Shown: positions 41,674 through 51,152, counted from the first letter of the stretch. The stretch: 64,000 nt of DNA from Caballeronia ptereochthonis (GCF_001545075.1 NZ_FCOB02000018.1:106387-170386); one strand, 5' to 3'. Numbers and translations are program-made. The notes: generated from the letters alone by a model not told the origin.

Positions 41674-42921
41674 ATGGAATCAACCGCTATCGACTTCGAC
41701 GGCCTGATCCGTCCCGGCGACACGATCATGTGGGGCCAGTCTCACGCCGAGCCGGTCACGCTGATGCGCGCGCTCGTGCGGGCGCGCAGGCGGCTCGCGC
41801 GCATTCGCGTGTTTCTCGGCATCGGGTTCGCCGAGGTGCTCGAGCCCGAGCATGCTGATTCGATCGACTTTCTTGCCTATTGCGGCAGCGGCTCGAACCG
41901 CAAGCTCGCGCGCGCCGGCGTGCTCGACATTCTGCCCGCGCACTATTCACAGCTTCCCGGTTTGATCCGCAGCCGCGCGCTGCGCGTCGATGTCGTCATG
42001 CTTCAGGTCTCGCCGCCGGATGCGCAGGGCCGTCATAGCCTCGGTCTCGCGCGCGAGTATCTCGTCGAGGCGGTGAAGGGCGCGCGCACGGTGATCGCGG
42101 AAGTGCATCCGGGCGTGCCGTGGACCTTCGGCGGTCCGTATCTGCGTGCATCGGATCTCGATCTGCTGGTGCGCTCGGATGCGGCGTTTCCGGAGCATCC
42201 GAAGAACGCGCCCGGCGAGATCGAACAGGCAATCGGGCGGCATGTCGCCGATTTCGTCGATGACGGCGCGACGCTGCAGACCGGCATCGGCGCGATTCCC
42301 GATGCGGTGCTCGCCGCGCTTGCCGACCGGCGCGAGCTCGGCGTGCACAGCGGCAGCATCGGCGACGGCATCGCGGCGCTCGCCCAGAGCGGCGCGATCA
42401 GCAACGCGCGCAAGACGATCGATGCGGGCATCACGGTCGGCGGCGTGCTGATCGGCTCGGAGCGGCTGCGGCGCTTCGCGCACGGCAATGCATCGCTCGA
42501 ACTGCGCGGCACGGAGTACACGCACGATCCGTGCGTGCTCGGCAGGATCGAGCGGTTCGTCGCGATCAACTCGGCGGTCGAGGTCGATCTGACGGGGCAG
42601 GTGAACGCGGAAGTCGCGGCGGGCACGTATGTGGGCGCGGTCGGCGGCGTCGGCGATTTTCTGCGGGCCGCGCAGGCGAGCCGCGGTGGCGTGCCGATCG
42701 TCGCGCTTCCTTCGACCGCGGGAAGGCACGGCCGCATCGTCGTCCGCGTTTCGGGACCGGTGACCGTGCCGCGCAGCGATGCGTGCGTGATCGTCACCGA
42801 ATACGGCGCGGCGGATTTGCGCGGGCTGTCGCTCGCGCAGCGCGTGCCGCGGATGATCGCGATAGCGCATCCGGACCATCGCGAACAACTTGAACGCGAC
42901 GCGCGCGCATGTTCGATGTGA
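41674..42921 (+). CDS. Acetyl-CoA hydrolase/transferase-family protein
   Basis: A 415-residue CoA-transferase of the acetyl-CoA hydrolase / 4-hydroxybutyrate CoA-transferase family. It starts with DGLIRPGDTIMWGQSHAEP, has TLQTGIGAIPDAVLAAL, HSGSIGDG, INSAVEVDLTGQVNAE with the likely catalytic Glu, and VGGVGDFLRAA. The ATG at 41674 fits the family N-terminus; an in-frame ATG at 41626 is an alternative, and neither has a strong ribosome binding site. It is divergent from the marR operon and followed by a SnoaL-like gene after 31 bases. Confidence 0.83.
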   Translation: MESTAIDFDGLIRPGDTIMWGQSHAEPVTLMRALVRARRRLARIRVFLGIGFAEVLEPEHADSIDFLAYCGSGSNRKLARAGVLDILPAHYSQLPGLIRSRALRVDVVMLQVSPPDAQGRHSLGLAREYLVEAVKGARTVIAEVHPGVPWTFGGPYLRASDLDLLVRSDAAFPEHPKNAPGEIEQAIGRHVADFVDDGATLQTGIGAIPDAVLAALADRRELGVHSGSIGDGIAALAQSGAISNARKTIDAGITVGGVLIGSERLRRFAHGNASLELRGTEYTHDPCVLGRIERFVAINSAVEVDLTGQVNAEVAAGTYVGAVGGVGDFLRAAQASRGGVPIVALPSTAGRHGRIVVRVSGPVTVPRSDACVIVTEYGAADLRGLSLAQRVPRMIAIAHPDHREQLERDARACSM

Positions 42922-42952
42922 AAATGCGGCTGACGTCCATGGAGAAAGACCA

Positions 42953-43360
42953 ATGAACGACGATGAATATCGCCGCGCGCTTGCAACCGTCAATGCCGCA
43001 TGGAGTGCCGCGGCGCAACGCTGGGACGCGGACGCCTTCGCCGCGCTGTATACGGAGGACGCGCTCTTCTTCGGAGGAAGGCCTGCGCATTCCATCGGCA
43101 GGGATGCGATTCGCGCGTACTTTGCGTCGTATGAAGGCGTGATCGACTCCGCATCGCTCGAACTCGAGGAGCAGCATGTGATGACGCTCGCGTCCGATTG
43201 CTTCGTCGCGCAGGGCTACGGCGTGTTGTCGAGCAGATTCCCGGGCAATCGTGACTCGCGATCGCGCTTGCGCACGACGTGGATCATCGCGCTGCGCGAT
43301 GGCGAGTGGCGCATTCGTCAGCATCATTTCTCGGGGCTGCCGGAGAAGCCGCCGATCTGA
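42953..43360 (+). CDS. SnoaL-like / DUF4440 (NTF2-fold) protein
   Basis: A 135-residue NTF2-fold protein: AWSAAAQRWDADAFAALYTEDALFF in pieces, then IGRDAIRAYFASY and WRIRQHHFSGLP at the end, typical of SgcJ/SnoaL-like families. GGAGAAAG precedes the ATG. It may act on or bind a small metabolite of the CoA-transferase gene before it. No specific function is visible. Confidence 0.72.
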   Translation: MNDDEYRRALATVNAAWSAAAQRWDADAFAALYTEDALFFGGRPAHSIGRDAIRAYFASYEGVIDSASLELEEQHVMTLASDCFVAQGYGVLSSRFPGNRDSRSRLRTTWIIALRDGEWRIRQHHFSGLPEKPPI

Positions 43361-43544
43361 TCGGACTCGCATCCGCATCCTGTCGAACGGCGGCCGGCCT
43401 TCATGTCCGGCCGCTGTTCGTTTCATCGGCCGAAATCACGTCATGGCGACCCGCGGCCGCGTCGGCGCACGCTTTGCGCAACGCCGTGCGCCATCGACTC
43501 CAGCACCATTCGTTTCAACGTACGGATCACTTCGTCTGCTTCGA

Positions 43545-43573
43545 TTGACGCTCATGCGTCGCGACCGTCAAAT
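43545..43573 (+). promoter_or_regulatory. Possible sigma-70 promoter of the Liv-type operon
   Basis: TTGACG at 43545-43550 and TCAAAT at 43568-43573 are separated by 17 bases and lie 35 bases upstream of the binding-protein start. Confidence 0.3.
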
Positions 43574-43607
43574 GGACGCCACATAACGAGATCGATTGGA
43601 GACACAC

Positions 43608-44810
43608 ATGGTACGGAGAACAGTGCGACGCGCGCTCGCGCTCTGGCTGGCCGCGATGGGCGCCGTGCCCAGCGCATTCGCCGATGCGCCCGGCATCATC
43701 AAGGTCGGGTTGTCCGTGCCGCTTTCCGGCTCGGGAGCGAACTGGGGAAAGGGCGGTGAGTGGCTCTGCAAGCAGGCCGCCGACGAGATCCGGAAAGCGG
43801 GCGGCGTGAAGGTCGCGAACAAGGTCTACAACTACGAATGCATCGCGTACGACAACAAGTACAACGCGGCTGACGGCGCCAGGGTCGCGCAGACCTTGCT
43901 GAGCAAGGACGGCGTGAAGTTCATCGGCGGCGCGCTGGGCACGGCGCCCACGCGCGCGTTGCAGGCGCGCACGGAGCGCGAGGGCGTGGTGCTCTTCACG
44001 ACGTCGTGGGGGGCGAGCATCAAGGGCCCGAAGTATCCGCTGACCTTCACGCAGATGAACACGCCGATCGAAATCGCGCCGCCGCTCGTACGCTACGTGA
44101 AGGAAGCGAATCCGAAGATCACGACCGTCGCGCTGCTCAACCCGAACGACGCGACAGGCCAGGAAACGGAGAAGCTCGCGCGCAAGGCATGGGAAGCGGT
44201 GGGCGTGAAGGTCGTCGCGAGCGACTGGTACGAGCGCGGCACGACCGAGTTTCAGCCGGTCGCGGCAAAGCTCGCGGGCCTGAAGCCGGATGTCGTCGAC
44301 CTGTGCTCGAGCCCGCCGGCCGACGGCGGCCTGGTCTTCAAGGAGCTCGGCGCGATGGGCTGGAGCGGCGTGAAGGTGGTCGAGGTTGGCACCGGCGCGG
44401 ACGGCCTGCTCGCAACCGGCGGCCGCGCGGTCGACAGCGCGTATCTCGGCGCCGCGGTCACCTTCGACGGCCCGGGCGTCACGGCGCGTCAGCGCGAGTT
44501 GAATCAGGGCGCGCGCGCACTGACGGGCGAGTCGCTCAACGCGGTGCAGATCGGCTTCTACGATTCCGTGAAGGCGCTCAAGGCCGCGATGGAGAAGGCG
44601 CAGAGCGTCGAGCCCGCGGCGGTCGCGAGCGCGCTGCCCAACGTCACGTTCGATTCGTTCTACGGACGCGCCGCGTTCGGCGAGAAAGGCGTCTACGGCA
44701 GCCCGCAGCAGATTCTCGTGCCGGTGATCGTCACGCAGATTCAGGGCGAGAAGCTCGTGGAGCTCGCACGCATCAGCCCGGCCGAACTGAAGCAGCGGAC
44801 CGGCCAATAA
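43608..44810 (+). CDS. Branched-chain amino acid-type ABC transporter binding protein
   Basis: A 400-residue periplasmic binding protein with a Sec signal (VRRALALWLAAMGAVPSAFA, then DAPG). The mature domain begins IIKVGLSVPLSGSGANWGKG, typical of LivK/amide-binding proteins. The ATG at 43608 is used because GGAG lies seven bases before it; a TTG at 43596 overlaps that ribosome binding site. It is the first gene of a five-gene transporter set. Ligands of this family range from amino acids to amides and aromatic acids. Confidence 0.9.
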   Translation: MVRRTVRRALALWLAAMGAVPSAFADAPGIIKVGLSVPLSGSGANWGKGGEWLCKQAADEIRKAGGVKVANKVYNYECIAYDNKYNAADGARVAQTLLSKDGVKFIGGALGTAPTRALQARTEREGVVLFTTSWGASIKGPKYPLTFTQMNTPIEIAPPLVRYVKEANPKITTVALLNPNDATGQETEKLARKAWEAVGVKVVASDWYERGTTEFQPVAAKLAGLKPDVVDLCSSPPADGGLVFKELGAMGWSGVKVVEVGTGADGLLATGGRAVDSAYLGAAVTFDGPGVTARQRELNQGARALTGESLNAVQIGFYDSVKALKAAMEKAQSVEPAAVASALPNVTFDSFYGRAAFGEKGVYGSPQQILVPVIVTQIQGEKLVELARISPAELKQRTGQ

Positions 44811-44835
44811 CGCACGTCGAGGATGCGGAGCAGTC

Positions 44836-45711
44836 ATGCAGACACTCTTCCAGCTCACGTTGACCGCGCTGCAGATCGGCTCGGTCTACGTCCTGTTCGC
44901 GCTCGGCCTCACGCTGATCTTCGGCGTCTTGCGGATCGTGAACTTCGCGCACGGGCAGTTCTTCACGCTGTCCGCGCTGATCGTGTCGGTCGCGATTCCG
45001 TGGCTCGTCGCGCGCGGCGTGCCGGTGCAGCTTGCGTATCTGGCGGCCTTCGTCGCGGGCGTGGTGCTCGCCTCGGCGCTCGGCGCGCTCGTGTTCCGCT
45101 TCGCGTTCCGCCGCTTTCAGCGCGACCTGGCGGGCTCGTTCATTCTGTCGGCGGGCTTCGTGCTGCTTTTCGAAGGCATCTTTCGGGATGTATTCGGCGG
45201 CGCGGTGCGCTCGGTGCCGCCGCTCGTCGACGGCAACGTTGCGATCTTCGGCGCGACGCTCGCCACGCAGCGCCTGATTCTCTGCGCGGTGGCCGTGGCG
45301 CTCGCGGGCGGGTTGCTGTGGTCGCTCGACGCGACGCGCCTGGGCCGCGCGATGCGCGCCGTCTCCATCGATCACGAAGCGGCCATGCTGCAAGGCATTC
45401 CCTACAACGCGATCGCATTTCGCGGCTTCGTCGTCGCGACGGCGCTCGGCGCGATCGCGGGCGCGCTGATCGCGCCGGTGTCGATCGTTTCGCCGGAATT
45501 CGGCGAAAGCTATCTCGTGAAGGGCTTCATCGCGGTCGTGATCGGCGGGCTGGGTTCGGTGCCGGGCGCGATTCTCGGCAGTCTCTTCATCGCGTTCATC
45601 GAGAGCTTCGGCGGCTTCTATTTCGATCCGTCGAGCGCGAATCTCGCGATCTTCGTGCTCGTCATGCTGGTGCTGCTGGTTCGCCCGAAAGGAGTGCTCG
45701 GTCATGCCTGA
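44836..45711 (+). CDS. livH: Branched-chain amino acid-type ABC permease LivH
   Basis: A 291-residue inner-membrane permease with about eight hydrophobic segments. It has the LivH start LQIGSVYVLFALGLTLIFGV and the coupling segment AVVIGGLGSVPGAILGSLFI. It follows the binding protein by 25 bases and overlaps LivM by eight. The symbol denotes the family; the substrate may not be leucine. Confidence 0.9.
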   Translation: MQTLFQLTLTALQIGSVYVLFALGLTLIFGVLRIVNFAHGQFFTLSALIVSVAIPWLVARGVPVQLAYLAAFVAGVVLASALGALVFRFAFRRFQRDLAGSFILSAGFVLLFEGIFRDVFGGAVRSVPPLVDGNVAIFGATLATQRLILCAVAVALAGGLLWSLDATRLGRAMRAVSIDHEAAMLQGIPYNAIAFRGFVVATALGAIAGALIAPVSIVSPEFGESYLVKGFIAVVIGGLGSVPGAILGSLFIAFIESFGGFYFDPSSANLAIFVLVMLVLLVRPKGVLGHA

Positions 45712-46654
45712 CAGGTCTTTCCCGTTCTGGGGGCTAGCGGTGCTGGCGCTCGGCGCCGCCAGTCTCTTCGCCGGCGGCGGCTACGCGGCCGATCTCGTCG
45801 TGTGGTGCGCGATCGCCGCGCTGACCGCGTCGAGCCTGCGCTTCGTGTTGTTGATGGGCGAACTGAACTTCGCCACCGCCGCGTTCTTCGGCATCGGCGC
45901 GTATACGGCCGGCGTATGCACGACGCTGTGGGACATTCCGTTCCCCGTGACGTTGTTGCTGAGCGGTGTGCTCGCCTGCGCGATCGGCGCGGTGTTCGGC
46001 TTCATCACGCTGCGCGCGAAAGGGCCGTATTTCCTGCTGATCGGCTTTGCGTTCGCGGAGGTCATGCGCATCGTCTATACGCGCTCGGACTGGCTCGGCG
46101 GCAACTCGGGCATGGTGGGCATCTTTCCGCCCGCCGCGTTCGGCACGGGCTTTCCCGCGTTCGTCGTGTTGATCGTCGGCGTGTTGCTGCTCGTGCTGCA
46201 TGCGATCGAGACGTCGCAGTTCGGCAAGCTGCTGATCGCCGTGCGCGACAACGAGAACGTCGTGCGCTCGGTCGGCATTCGCGTGCATCTCGTGAAGATC
46301 GCGTGCTTCTGCATCTCCTGCTTCGTGACGGGCATCGCCGGTTCCCTGCACGCGTTCGCGAACAACGTCATCAGCCCGCCCGATTTCGGCTTCCTGCTGT
46401 CGACGCTCGCGCTCGCCTATCTCAAGGTCGGCGGCGAGCATCATCCGCTCGGGCCGGTTGCGGGCGCGATCCTGCTCGTGTTGCTCGGCAGCTTCACGAT
46501 GGGCCTCGGCGCGAGCGAGCATATCTTCTACGGCGCGGCCATCGTCATTGCGATGCTGCTGCTGCCCGGTGGCCTGATGGGTCTCCTGCGCGGCCGCATG
46601 GCCAGCGCGAAGACACGCCGCGCCGCGCTCGCTCGTCCGAACGGAGGCGTGTGA
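45704..46654 (+). CDS. livM: Branched-chain amino acid-type ABC permease LivM
   Basis: A 316-residue permease partner of LivH. It has LMGELNFATAAFFGIGAYTA, FITLRAKGPYFLLIGFAFAE in order and LKVGGEHHPLGPVAGAILLV near the C-terminus. Overlaps with both neighbours (8 bases and ATGA-type at the 3' end) show tight translational coupling. Confidence 0.9.
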   Translation: MPDRSFPFWGLAVLALGAASLFAGGGYAADLVVWCAIAALTASSLRFVLLMGELNFATAAFFGIGAYTAGVCTTLWDIPFPVTLLLSGVLACAIGAVFGFITLRAKGPYFLLIGFAFAEVMRIVYTRSDWLGGNSGMVGIFPPAAFGTGFPAFVVLIVGVLLLVLHAIETSQFGKLLIAVRDNENVVRSVGIRVHLVKIACFCISCFVTGIAGSLHAFANNVISPPDFGFLLSTLALAYLKVGGEHHPLGPVAGAILLVLLGSFTMGLGASEHIFYGAAIVIAMLLLPGGLMGLLRGRMASAKTRRAALARPNGGV

Positions 46655-47388
46655 TGCAGACAGCCACTCCATTGTTCGAGGCGAAGGACATCGCGCGCAG
46701 CTTCGGCGGGTTGCTCGCGGTGTCGGAGCTGAGCTTCGAGATCCGCGAGCGCGAAGTGCTCGGACTGATCGGACCGAACGGCGCGGGCAAGAGCACGACG
46801 TTCAATCTGATCAGCGGCTTCTACACGCCAACGCGCGGCAGGCTCTTCATCGACGGCGCGGACGCGACGGGCATGTCGCCCGAGCGGATCAGCAGAAAAG
46901 GGCTCGTGCGCACTTTCCAGCACGGCAGCCTGATGCGCAGCATGAGCGTGGCCGACAACATCCTGATCGGCACGCTCGGCGCCTTGCCGCGTGCGGAACG
47001 AGCAGAGCGCGTGCGCGAGACCGCGGGCCTCTTCGGCCTGCAAGGCAGGCTCGATGAGATCGCCGGCATCCTGCCGCACGGCTTGCAGCGGCTCGTGAGC
47101 ATCGCGATCGCGTTCGCGTCGCGTCCGCGCATCCTGTGTCTCGACGAACCGCTCACCGGACTCAATCAGACGGAAGTCGCGGCGACGCTCGACGTGTTCG
47201 AGCGCATCCGCGATGAGTTCGGCAGCTCGGTGCTGCTCGTCGAGCACAACATGAAGGCGGTGATGCAGGTGTGCGACCGCATCGTCGTGCTGCATCACGG
47301 CCGCATGCTCGCGACCGGCACGCCGGACGAGATTCGCCGCGATCCGCGCGTGATCGAAGCCTACCTCGGAGCAAACCATGGGCACTGA
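46654..47388 (+). CDS. livG: Branched-chain amino acid-type ABC ATPase LivG
   Basis: A 244-residue ATPase with Walker A GPNGAGKSTTFN, Walker B ILCLDEPLTGL and a switch His in LVEHNMKAVM. The signature region is LPHGLQRLVSIA instead of the usual LSxGxQR form, a modest deviation. The ATG shares a base with the LivM stop, and its 3' end overlaps LivF by 11 bases. Confidence 0.88.
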   Translation: MQTATPLFEAKDIARSFGGLLAVSELSFEIREREVLGLIGPNGAGKSTTFNLISGFYTPTRGRLFIDGADATGMSPERISRKGLVRTFQHGSLMRSMSVADNILIGTLGALPRAERAERVRETAGLFGLQGRLDEIAGILPHGLQRLVSIAIAFASRPRILCLDEPLTGLNQTEVAATLDVFERIRDEFGSSVLLVEHNMKAVMQVCDRIVVLHHGRMLATGTPDEIRRDPRVIEAYLGANHGH

Positions 47389-48100
47389 CGAAATCGTGCT
47401 GGACGTGAGCGATGTGTCGATCAGCTATGGCGCGGTGCCCGCCGTGCGCGGCGCGAGCCTGCAAGTGCGCCGTGGCCAGGTCGTGACGCTCGTCGGCGCG
47501 AACGGCGCGGGCAAGTCGACGCTCATGAAGTGCGTCGCGGGCCTCATCAAGGCCAATGCGGGCAGCGTGAAGCTGAACGGCCAGGAGATGAAGGGCGCAT
47601 CGGCGGACGTTCGCGTGAGGCACGGGCTTTGTCTCGTGCCCGAAGGCAGACGCCTCTTCGGCGGCATGACCGTGCGCGAGAACCTCGAGCTGGGCGCATA
47701 TTGTCGCGACGACGCTCGCGCGGTCGCGGCCGATCTCGAGCGCTGTCTCGGCTACTTCCCCGATCTGGTGCCGAAGCTCGGCGCGCCCGCCGGCACGCTG
47801 AGCGGCGGCCAGCAGCAGATGGTGGCGGTGGCGCGCGCCCTGATGTCCGCGCCGCGCATGCTCCTGCTCGACGAGCCGACCATCGGGCTCGCGCCCGCCG
47901 TGGTCGAGAAGATCGCGCGCGTGATTCATGTGGTCCGCGATACGGGCGTCGACGTGCTGCTCGTCGAGCAGAACGCGGAGGTCGCGCTTGACGTCGCGGA
48001 CTACGCCTACGTGCTGGAAGGCGGCACGGTCATCCAGCACGGTGACGCCAAGGCCCTCGCCCGCGACGAACGCGTGCAACGCGCCTATCTCGGCATGTAG
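47378..48100 (+). CDS. livF: Branched-chain amino acid-type ABC ATPase LivF
   Basis: A 240-residue ATPase with GANGAGKSTLMKC, LVPEGRRLFGGMTVREN (LivF hallmark), LSGGQQQMVAVARAL and LLLDEPTIGLAP. All catalytic motifs are normal. It is the last transporter gene; the SDR gene follows after 58 bases. Confidence 0.92.
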   Translation: MGTDEIVLDVSDVSISYGAVPAVRGASLQVRRGQVVTLVGANGAGKSTLMKCVAGLIKANAGSVKLNGQEMKGASADVRVRHGLCLVPEGRRLFGGMTVRENLELGAYCRDDARAVAADLERCLGYFPDLVPKLGAPAGTLSGGQQQMVAVARALMSAPRMLLLDEPTIGLAPAVVEKIARVIHVVRDTGVDVLLVEQNAEVALDVADYAYVLEGGTVIQHGDAKALARDERVQRAYLGM

Positions 48101-48158
48101 CAATACAAGGAATGCTGCTTCAAAATGGACATCCGATGAGTGACGGAAGGAAGCGCAC

Positions 48159-48944
48159 ATGGAACTGAACCTGAAGGGCAGGCGCGTGCTGATCACGGGC
48201 GCGTCGCAGGGCATCGGCGAAGGGCTCGCGCTCGCATTCGCGCGCGAAGGCTGCGCGTTGAAGCTCGTCGCGCGCTCGGCGGACAAGCTCGCCGCGCTCG
48301 CGGAACGTGCGGCGGCGCTGTCCGGCGAGCGCGCGGAGACGCTCGCGCTCGACATGACGGCGCCGGGCGAGATCGACCGGATCGCCGAATTCGCGGGCGA
48401 TATCGACGTGCTCGTGAACAACGCGGGCGGCATTCCCGGCGGCACGCTGTGGGACGTGAACGAAGACGCGTGGCGTAAGGGCTGGGAGCTGAAGGTCTTC
48501 GGCTACATCAATCTGACGCGCGCGATCTATCCGCGCATGAAGGCGCGCGGCGGTGGCGTGATCCTGAACAACATCGGCAACGGCGGCGAGAACTTCGACT
48601 TCGACTATATCGCCGGGACGACGGGCAACGCAGCCTTGATGGCGTTCACGCGCGCATTGGGCGGCCGCAGTCTTGCCGACGACGGCATTCGCGTCGTGGG
48701 CGTGAATCCCGGCCCCGTCGACACCGAGCGCATCCGCAAGGTGCTGAGCGTGCGGGCCAAGGCGCGCTTCGGCGATGCGTCACGCTCAGGCGATTTGCTG
48801 GCGAACTACCCGCTCGGCCGAGCCGCGACCGTCGATGAAATCGCGGACCTGTTCGTCTACCTCGCGTCGGACCGATCGGCGTACACGTCGGGCACGATCA
48901 TCACGGTAGACGGCGGCATCACGTCGCGACGCGCCATCGGCTGA
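48159..48944 (+). CDS. SDR-family protein lacking the Ser-Tyr-Lys catalytic set
   Basis: A 261-residue Rossmann-fold protein with an intact cofactor motif (ITGASQGIGEGLA) and NNAG. The region that normally holds the catalytic Ser reads LNNIGNGGENF, and YxxxK is replaced by DYIAGTTGNAAL (Tyr150, Asn157 at the Lys position). A subfamily with this GNAAL pattern exists in proteobacteria as I recall, so it is probably not a mutation. It may bind NAD(P) and use other residues. It is next to the Liv transporter and likely works on the imported compound. Confidence 0.82.
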   Translation: MELNLKGRRVLITGASQGIGEGLALAFAREGCALKLVARSADKLAALAERAAALSGERAETLALDMTAPGEIDRIAEFAGDIDVLVNNAGGIPGGTLWDVNEDAWRKGWELKVFGYINLTRAIYPRMKARGGGVILNNIGNGGENFDFDYIAGTTGNAALMAFTRALGGRSLADDGIRVVGVNPGPVDTERIRKVLSVRAKARFGDASRSGDLLANYPLGRAATVDEIADLFVYLASDRSAYTSGTIITVDGGITSRRAIG

Positions 48945-48982
48945 TCACCGGAGCGACGCGCAGGCGCGCCATCGAGTCCGAA

Positions 48983-49855
48983 TCAGGGCGCCGCGGCTGC
49001 CTCCGCGATGATCCAGTCGCGGAACAGCCGCATGCCGGGAGACAGGCGCCGCGACCTGAGCCACGTGAGCCAGTAGCTTCCGGTCTTCACCTCGATATCG
49101 AAGGGGCGCACGAGCAGCCCCGCCTGCAGCTCGCGCACGAACATGCGCGGCGGCGCGAGCGCGACGCCCGCGCCTTGCACCGCAGCTTCCACCATCAGGC
49201 GCGACGAATCGAACACGGGGCCGTTCATGGTCCACGCGTCGAGGCCGGCGGCATCGAACCAGTTCATCCAGTCGTCCGCGCGATAGGAGCGCAACAGCAC
49301 TTCGTTCGCGAGATCGGACGGCGTGCCGAGGCGTCGCGCGATGTCGGGTGCGCACAGCACGGCGAGCGGCGCGTCGAGCAACGGCGCGTTGTGCGTCGCG
49401 GGCCAGATGCCCGCGCCGAAGCGGATCGCGAAGTCGAGACCCTCGGAAGCCGGATCGACGAGATTGTTATGCGTGAGCAGCCGCAACTCGACGAACGGAT
49501 GCGTTTCGCGAAACGCCTTCAGCCGAGGCATCAGCCAGCCGACTGCGAACGTGCCGACGACGCCCACTGTCAGCACCTCATGAAAATGACCGCCCTCGAA
49601 TTGCTTGAGCACGGCTTCGATGCGGCCGAAGGCATCGCTCAGCACGGGCAGGAGCGCGCGGCCTTCGTCGGTGACGCCGAGCCCGCGCGGCAGACGCCTG
49701 AAGAGCGGCGTGCCGAGCCGTTCCTCCAGCGCGCGCACCTGCTGGCTGACGGCCGCCTGCGTGACGTTCAGCTCCTGCGCGGCGCGCGTGAAGCTCAGGT
49801 GCCGCGCCGAGGCTTCGAACGCGCGCAGTGCATTCAGCGGAAGATGAGGGCGCAT
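48983..49855 (-). CDS. ampR: LysR-family regulator of beta-lactamase
   Basis: A 290-residue LysR regulator that begins RPHLPLNALRAFEASARHLS and continues with the helix-turn-helix AAQELNVTQAAVSQQVRALE, followed by GTFAVGWLMPRL and LTHNNLVD. This series is the hallmark of AmpR. The ATG at 49855 matches AmpR starts. It is divergent from a class C beta-lactamase gene at 49973, the classical arrangement in which AmpR responds to cell-wall muropeptides. Confidence 0.92.
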   Translation of the reverse strand: MRPHLPLNALRAFEASARHLSFTRAAQELNVTQAAVSQQVRALEERLGTPLFRRLPRGLGVTDEGRALLPVLSDAFGRIEAVLKQFEGGHFHEVLTVGVVGTFAVGWLMPRLKAFRETHPFVELRLLTHNNLVDPASEGLDFAIRFGAGIWPATHNAPLLDAPLAVLCAPDIARRLGTPSDLANEVLLRSYRADDWMNWFDAAGLDAWTMNGPVFDSSRLMVEAAVQGAGVALAPPRMFVRELQAGLLVRPFDIEVKTGSYWLTWLRSRRLSPGMRLFRDWIIAEAAAAP

Positions 49856-49874
49856 GGCTCGCACAAGATTTTCT

Positions 49875-49889
49875 TTTGCCTGCGGCAAA
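49875..49889. promoter_or_regulatory. Palindrome between ampR and ampC
   Basis: TTTGCCTGCGGCAAA is a perfect inverted repeat (six-base arms, three-base centre) 20 bases upstream of the ampR start. It is a candidate AmpR binding site in the 117-base gap between the genes. Confidence 0.5.
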
Positions 49890-49972
49890 TTATCCTCGAT
49901 TGTCGAAGCGGCTGAAAGAGCGGATATTTCGCTTCAGTCCAATCACGGCAACCAGGCGAAGGATCGACACCC

Positions 49973-51142
49973 ATGAAGTTTCGTACGCTGAGTTTTCTGG
50001 CGGCAGCCATTTTTTCTTTTGGCGCGATATCCGTCGCCGCCCACGCGGCCGATGCCGACGACGCGAGGATCAGGAAGACGGTCGATGACACGATCAAGCC
50101 GATGATGGCGCTGCACGGCATCGCGGGCATGGCGGTGGGCGTCGTCGTGCAAGGCAGGCCGTATGTGTTCGATTACGGCGTGGCGTCGAAGGAAACGAAG
50201 CAGCCCGTGACGCGCGATACGCTGTTCGAGCTCGGCTCGATCAGCAAGACCTTTACCGCGACGCTGGCCTCGTACGCGCAGCTCGAAGGCGATCTCTCGC
50301 TGAACGATCCGGTGAGCAGACATCTGCCGTCGCTGGCGGGAAGCGAATTCGGCAAGGTGACGCTCCTGAATCTGGGCACGCACACGCCCGGCGGCCTGCC
50401 GCTGCAAGTGCCCGACGACGTTCACGACAACGACCAGTTGCTGCGGTACTTCAAATCGTGGCGCCCGGCGCAGCCGCCCGGAACGATCCGCACCTACGCG
50501 AATCCCGGCATCGGGGCGCTCGGTCTGATCACCGCGAAGAGCATGCGGCAGGATTTCGACGCGCTGATGCAGACGCGCCTCTTTCCCGCGCTCGGCCTGA
50601 AGCACAGCTATGTCGACGTGCCCGCCGCGAAGCAGCGCGATTATGCTCAAGGCTATGGGAAGGACGACGCGCCGATCCGCATGAAGGGCGGCGTGCTGTC
50701 TTCCGAGGCCTATGGCGTGAGATCGACGGCAGACGACATGACGCGCTTCATGCAAATCAACATGAACATGGTGCGCATCGATCCGCCGTTCCAGCGCGCG
50801 GTCATCGCGACGCACACGGGCTACTTCCACGCCGGCCCGCTGACGCAGGACCTGATCTGGGAGCAGTATCCGTATCCGGTCGCATTGCAGTCGCTGCTGG
50901 ATGGAAACTCGCAGTCGATGATCCTGAACGCGACGCCCGTCACCGCGATCGAACCGCCGCAAGCGCCGCGCGACGACGTCTGGATCAACAAGACCGGCTC
51001 GACCAACGGCTTCGGCGCGTATGTCGCGTTCGTGCCGAAGGAGCGCGTGGGCATCGTCATGCTGGCGAACAGGAACATACCGAACGACGAACGTGTGAAG
51101 GCCGCGTATGCGATCATCACGTCGCTGGTCGGCGGACGATAG
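49973..51142 (+). CDS. ampC: Class C beta-lactamase
   Basis: A 389-residue serine beta-lactamase exported to the periplasm (signal peptide MKFRTLSFLAAAIFSFGAIS, cleavage near AHA-AD). Active-site motifs are complete: Ser89-x-x-Lys92 in GSISKTFTA, Tyr175-Ala-Asn177 in TYANPG, and Lys340-Thr-Gly in INKTGSTNGFG. Length is normal for AmpC. Regulation by the divergent AmpR implies induction by beta-lactams. Its spectrum cannot be judged from sequence. Confidence 0.92.
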   Translation: MKFRTLSFLAAAIFSFGAISVAAHAADADDARIRKTVDDTIKPMMALHGIAGMAVGVVVQGRPYVFDYGVASKETKQPVTRDTLFELGSISKTFTATLASYAQLEGDLSLNDPVSRHLPSLAGSEFGKVTLLNLGTHTPGGLPLQVPDDVHDNDQLLRYFKSWRPAQPPGTIRTYANPGIGALGLITAKSMRQDFDALMQTRLFPALGLKHSYVDVPAAKQRDYAQGYGKDDAPIRMKGGVLSSEAYGVRSTADDMTRFMQINMNMVRIDPPFQRAVIATHTGYFHAGPLTQDLIWEQYPYPVALQSLLDGNSQSMILNATPVTAIEPPQAPRDDVWINKTGSTNGFGAYVAFVPKERVGIVMLANRNIPNDERVKAAYAIITSLVGGR

Positions 51143-51152
51143 TCGAGAGGCG

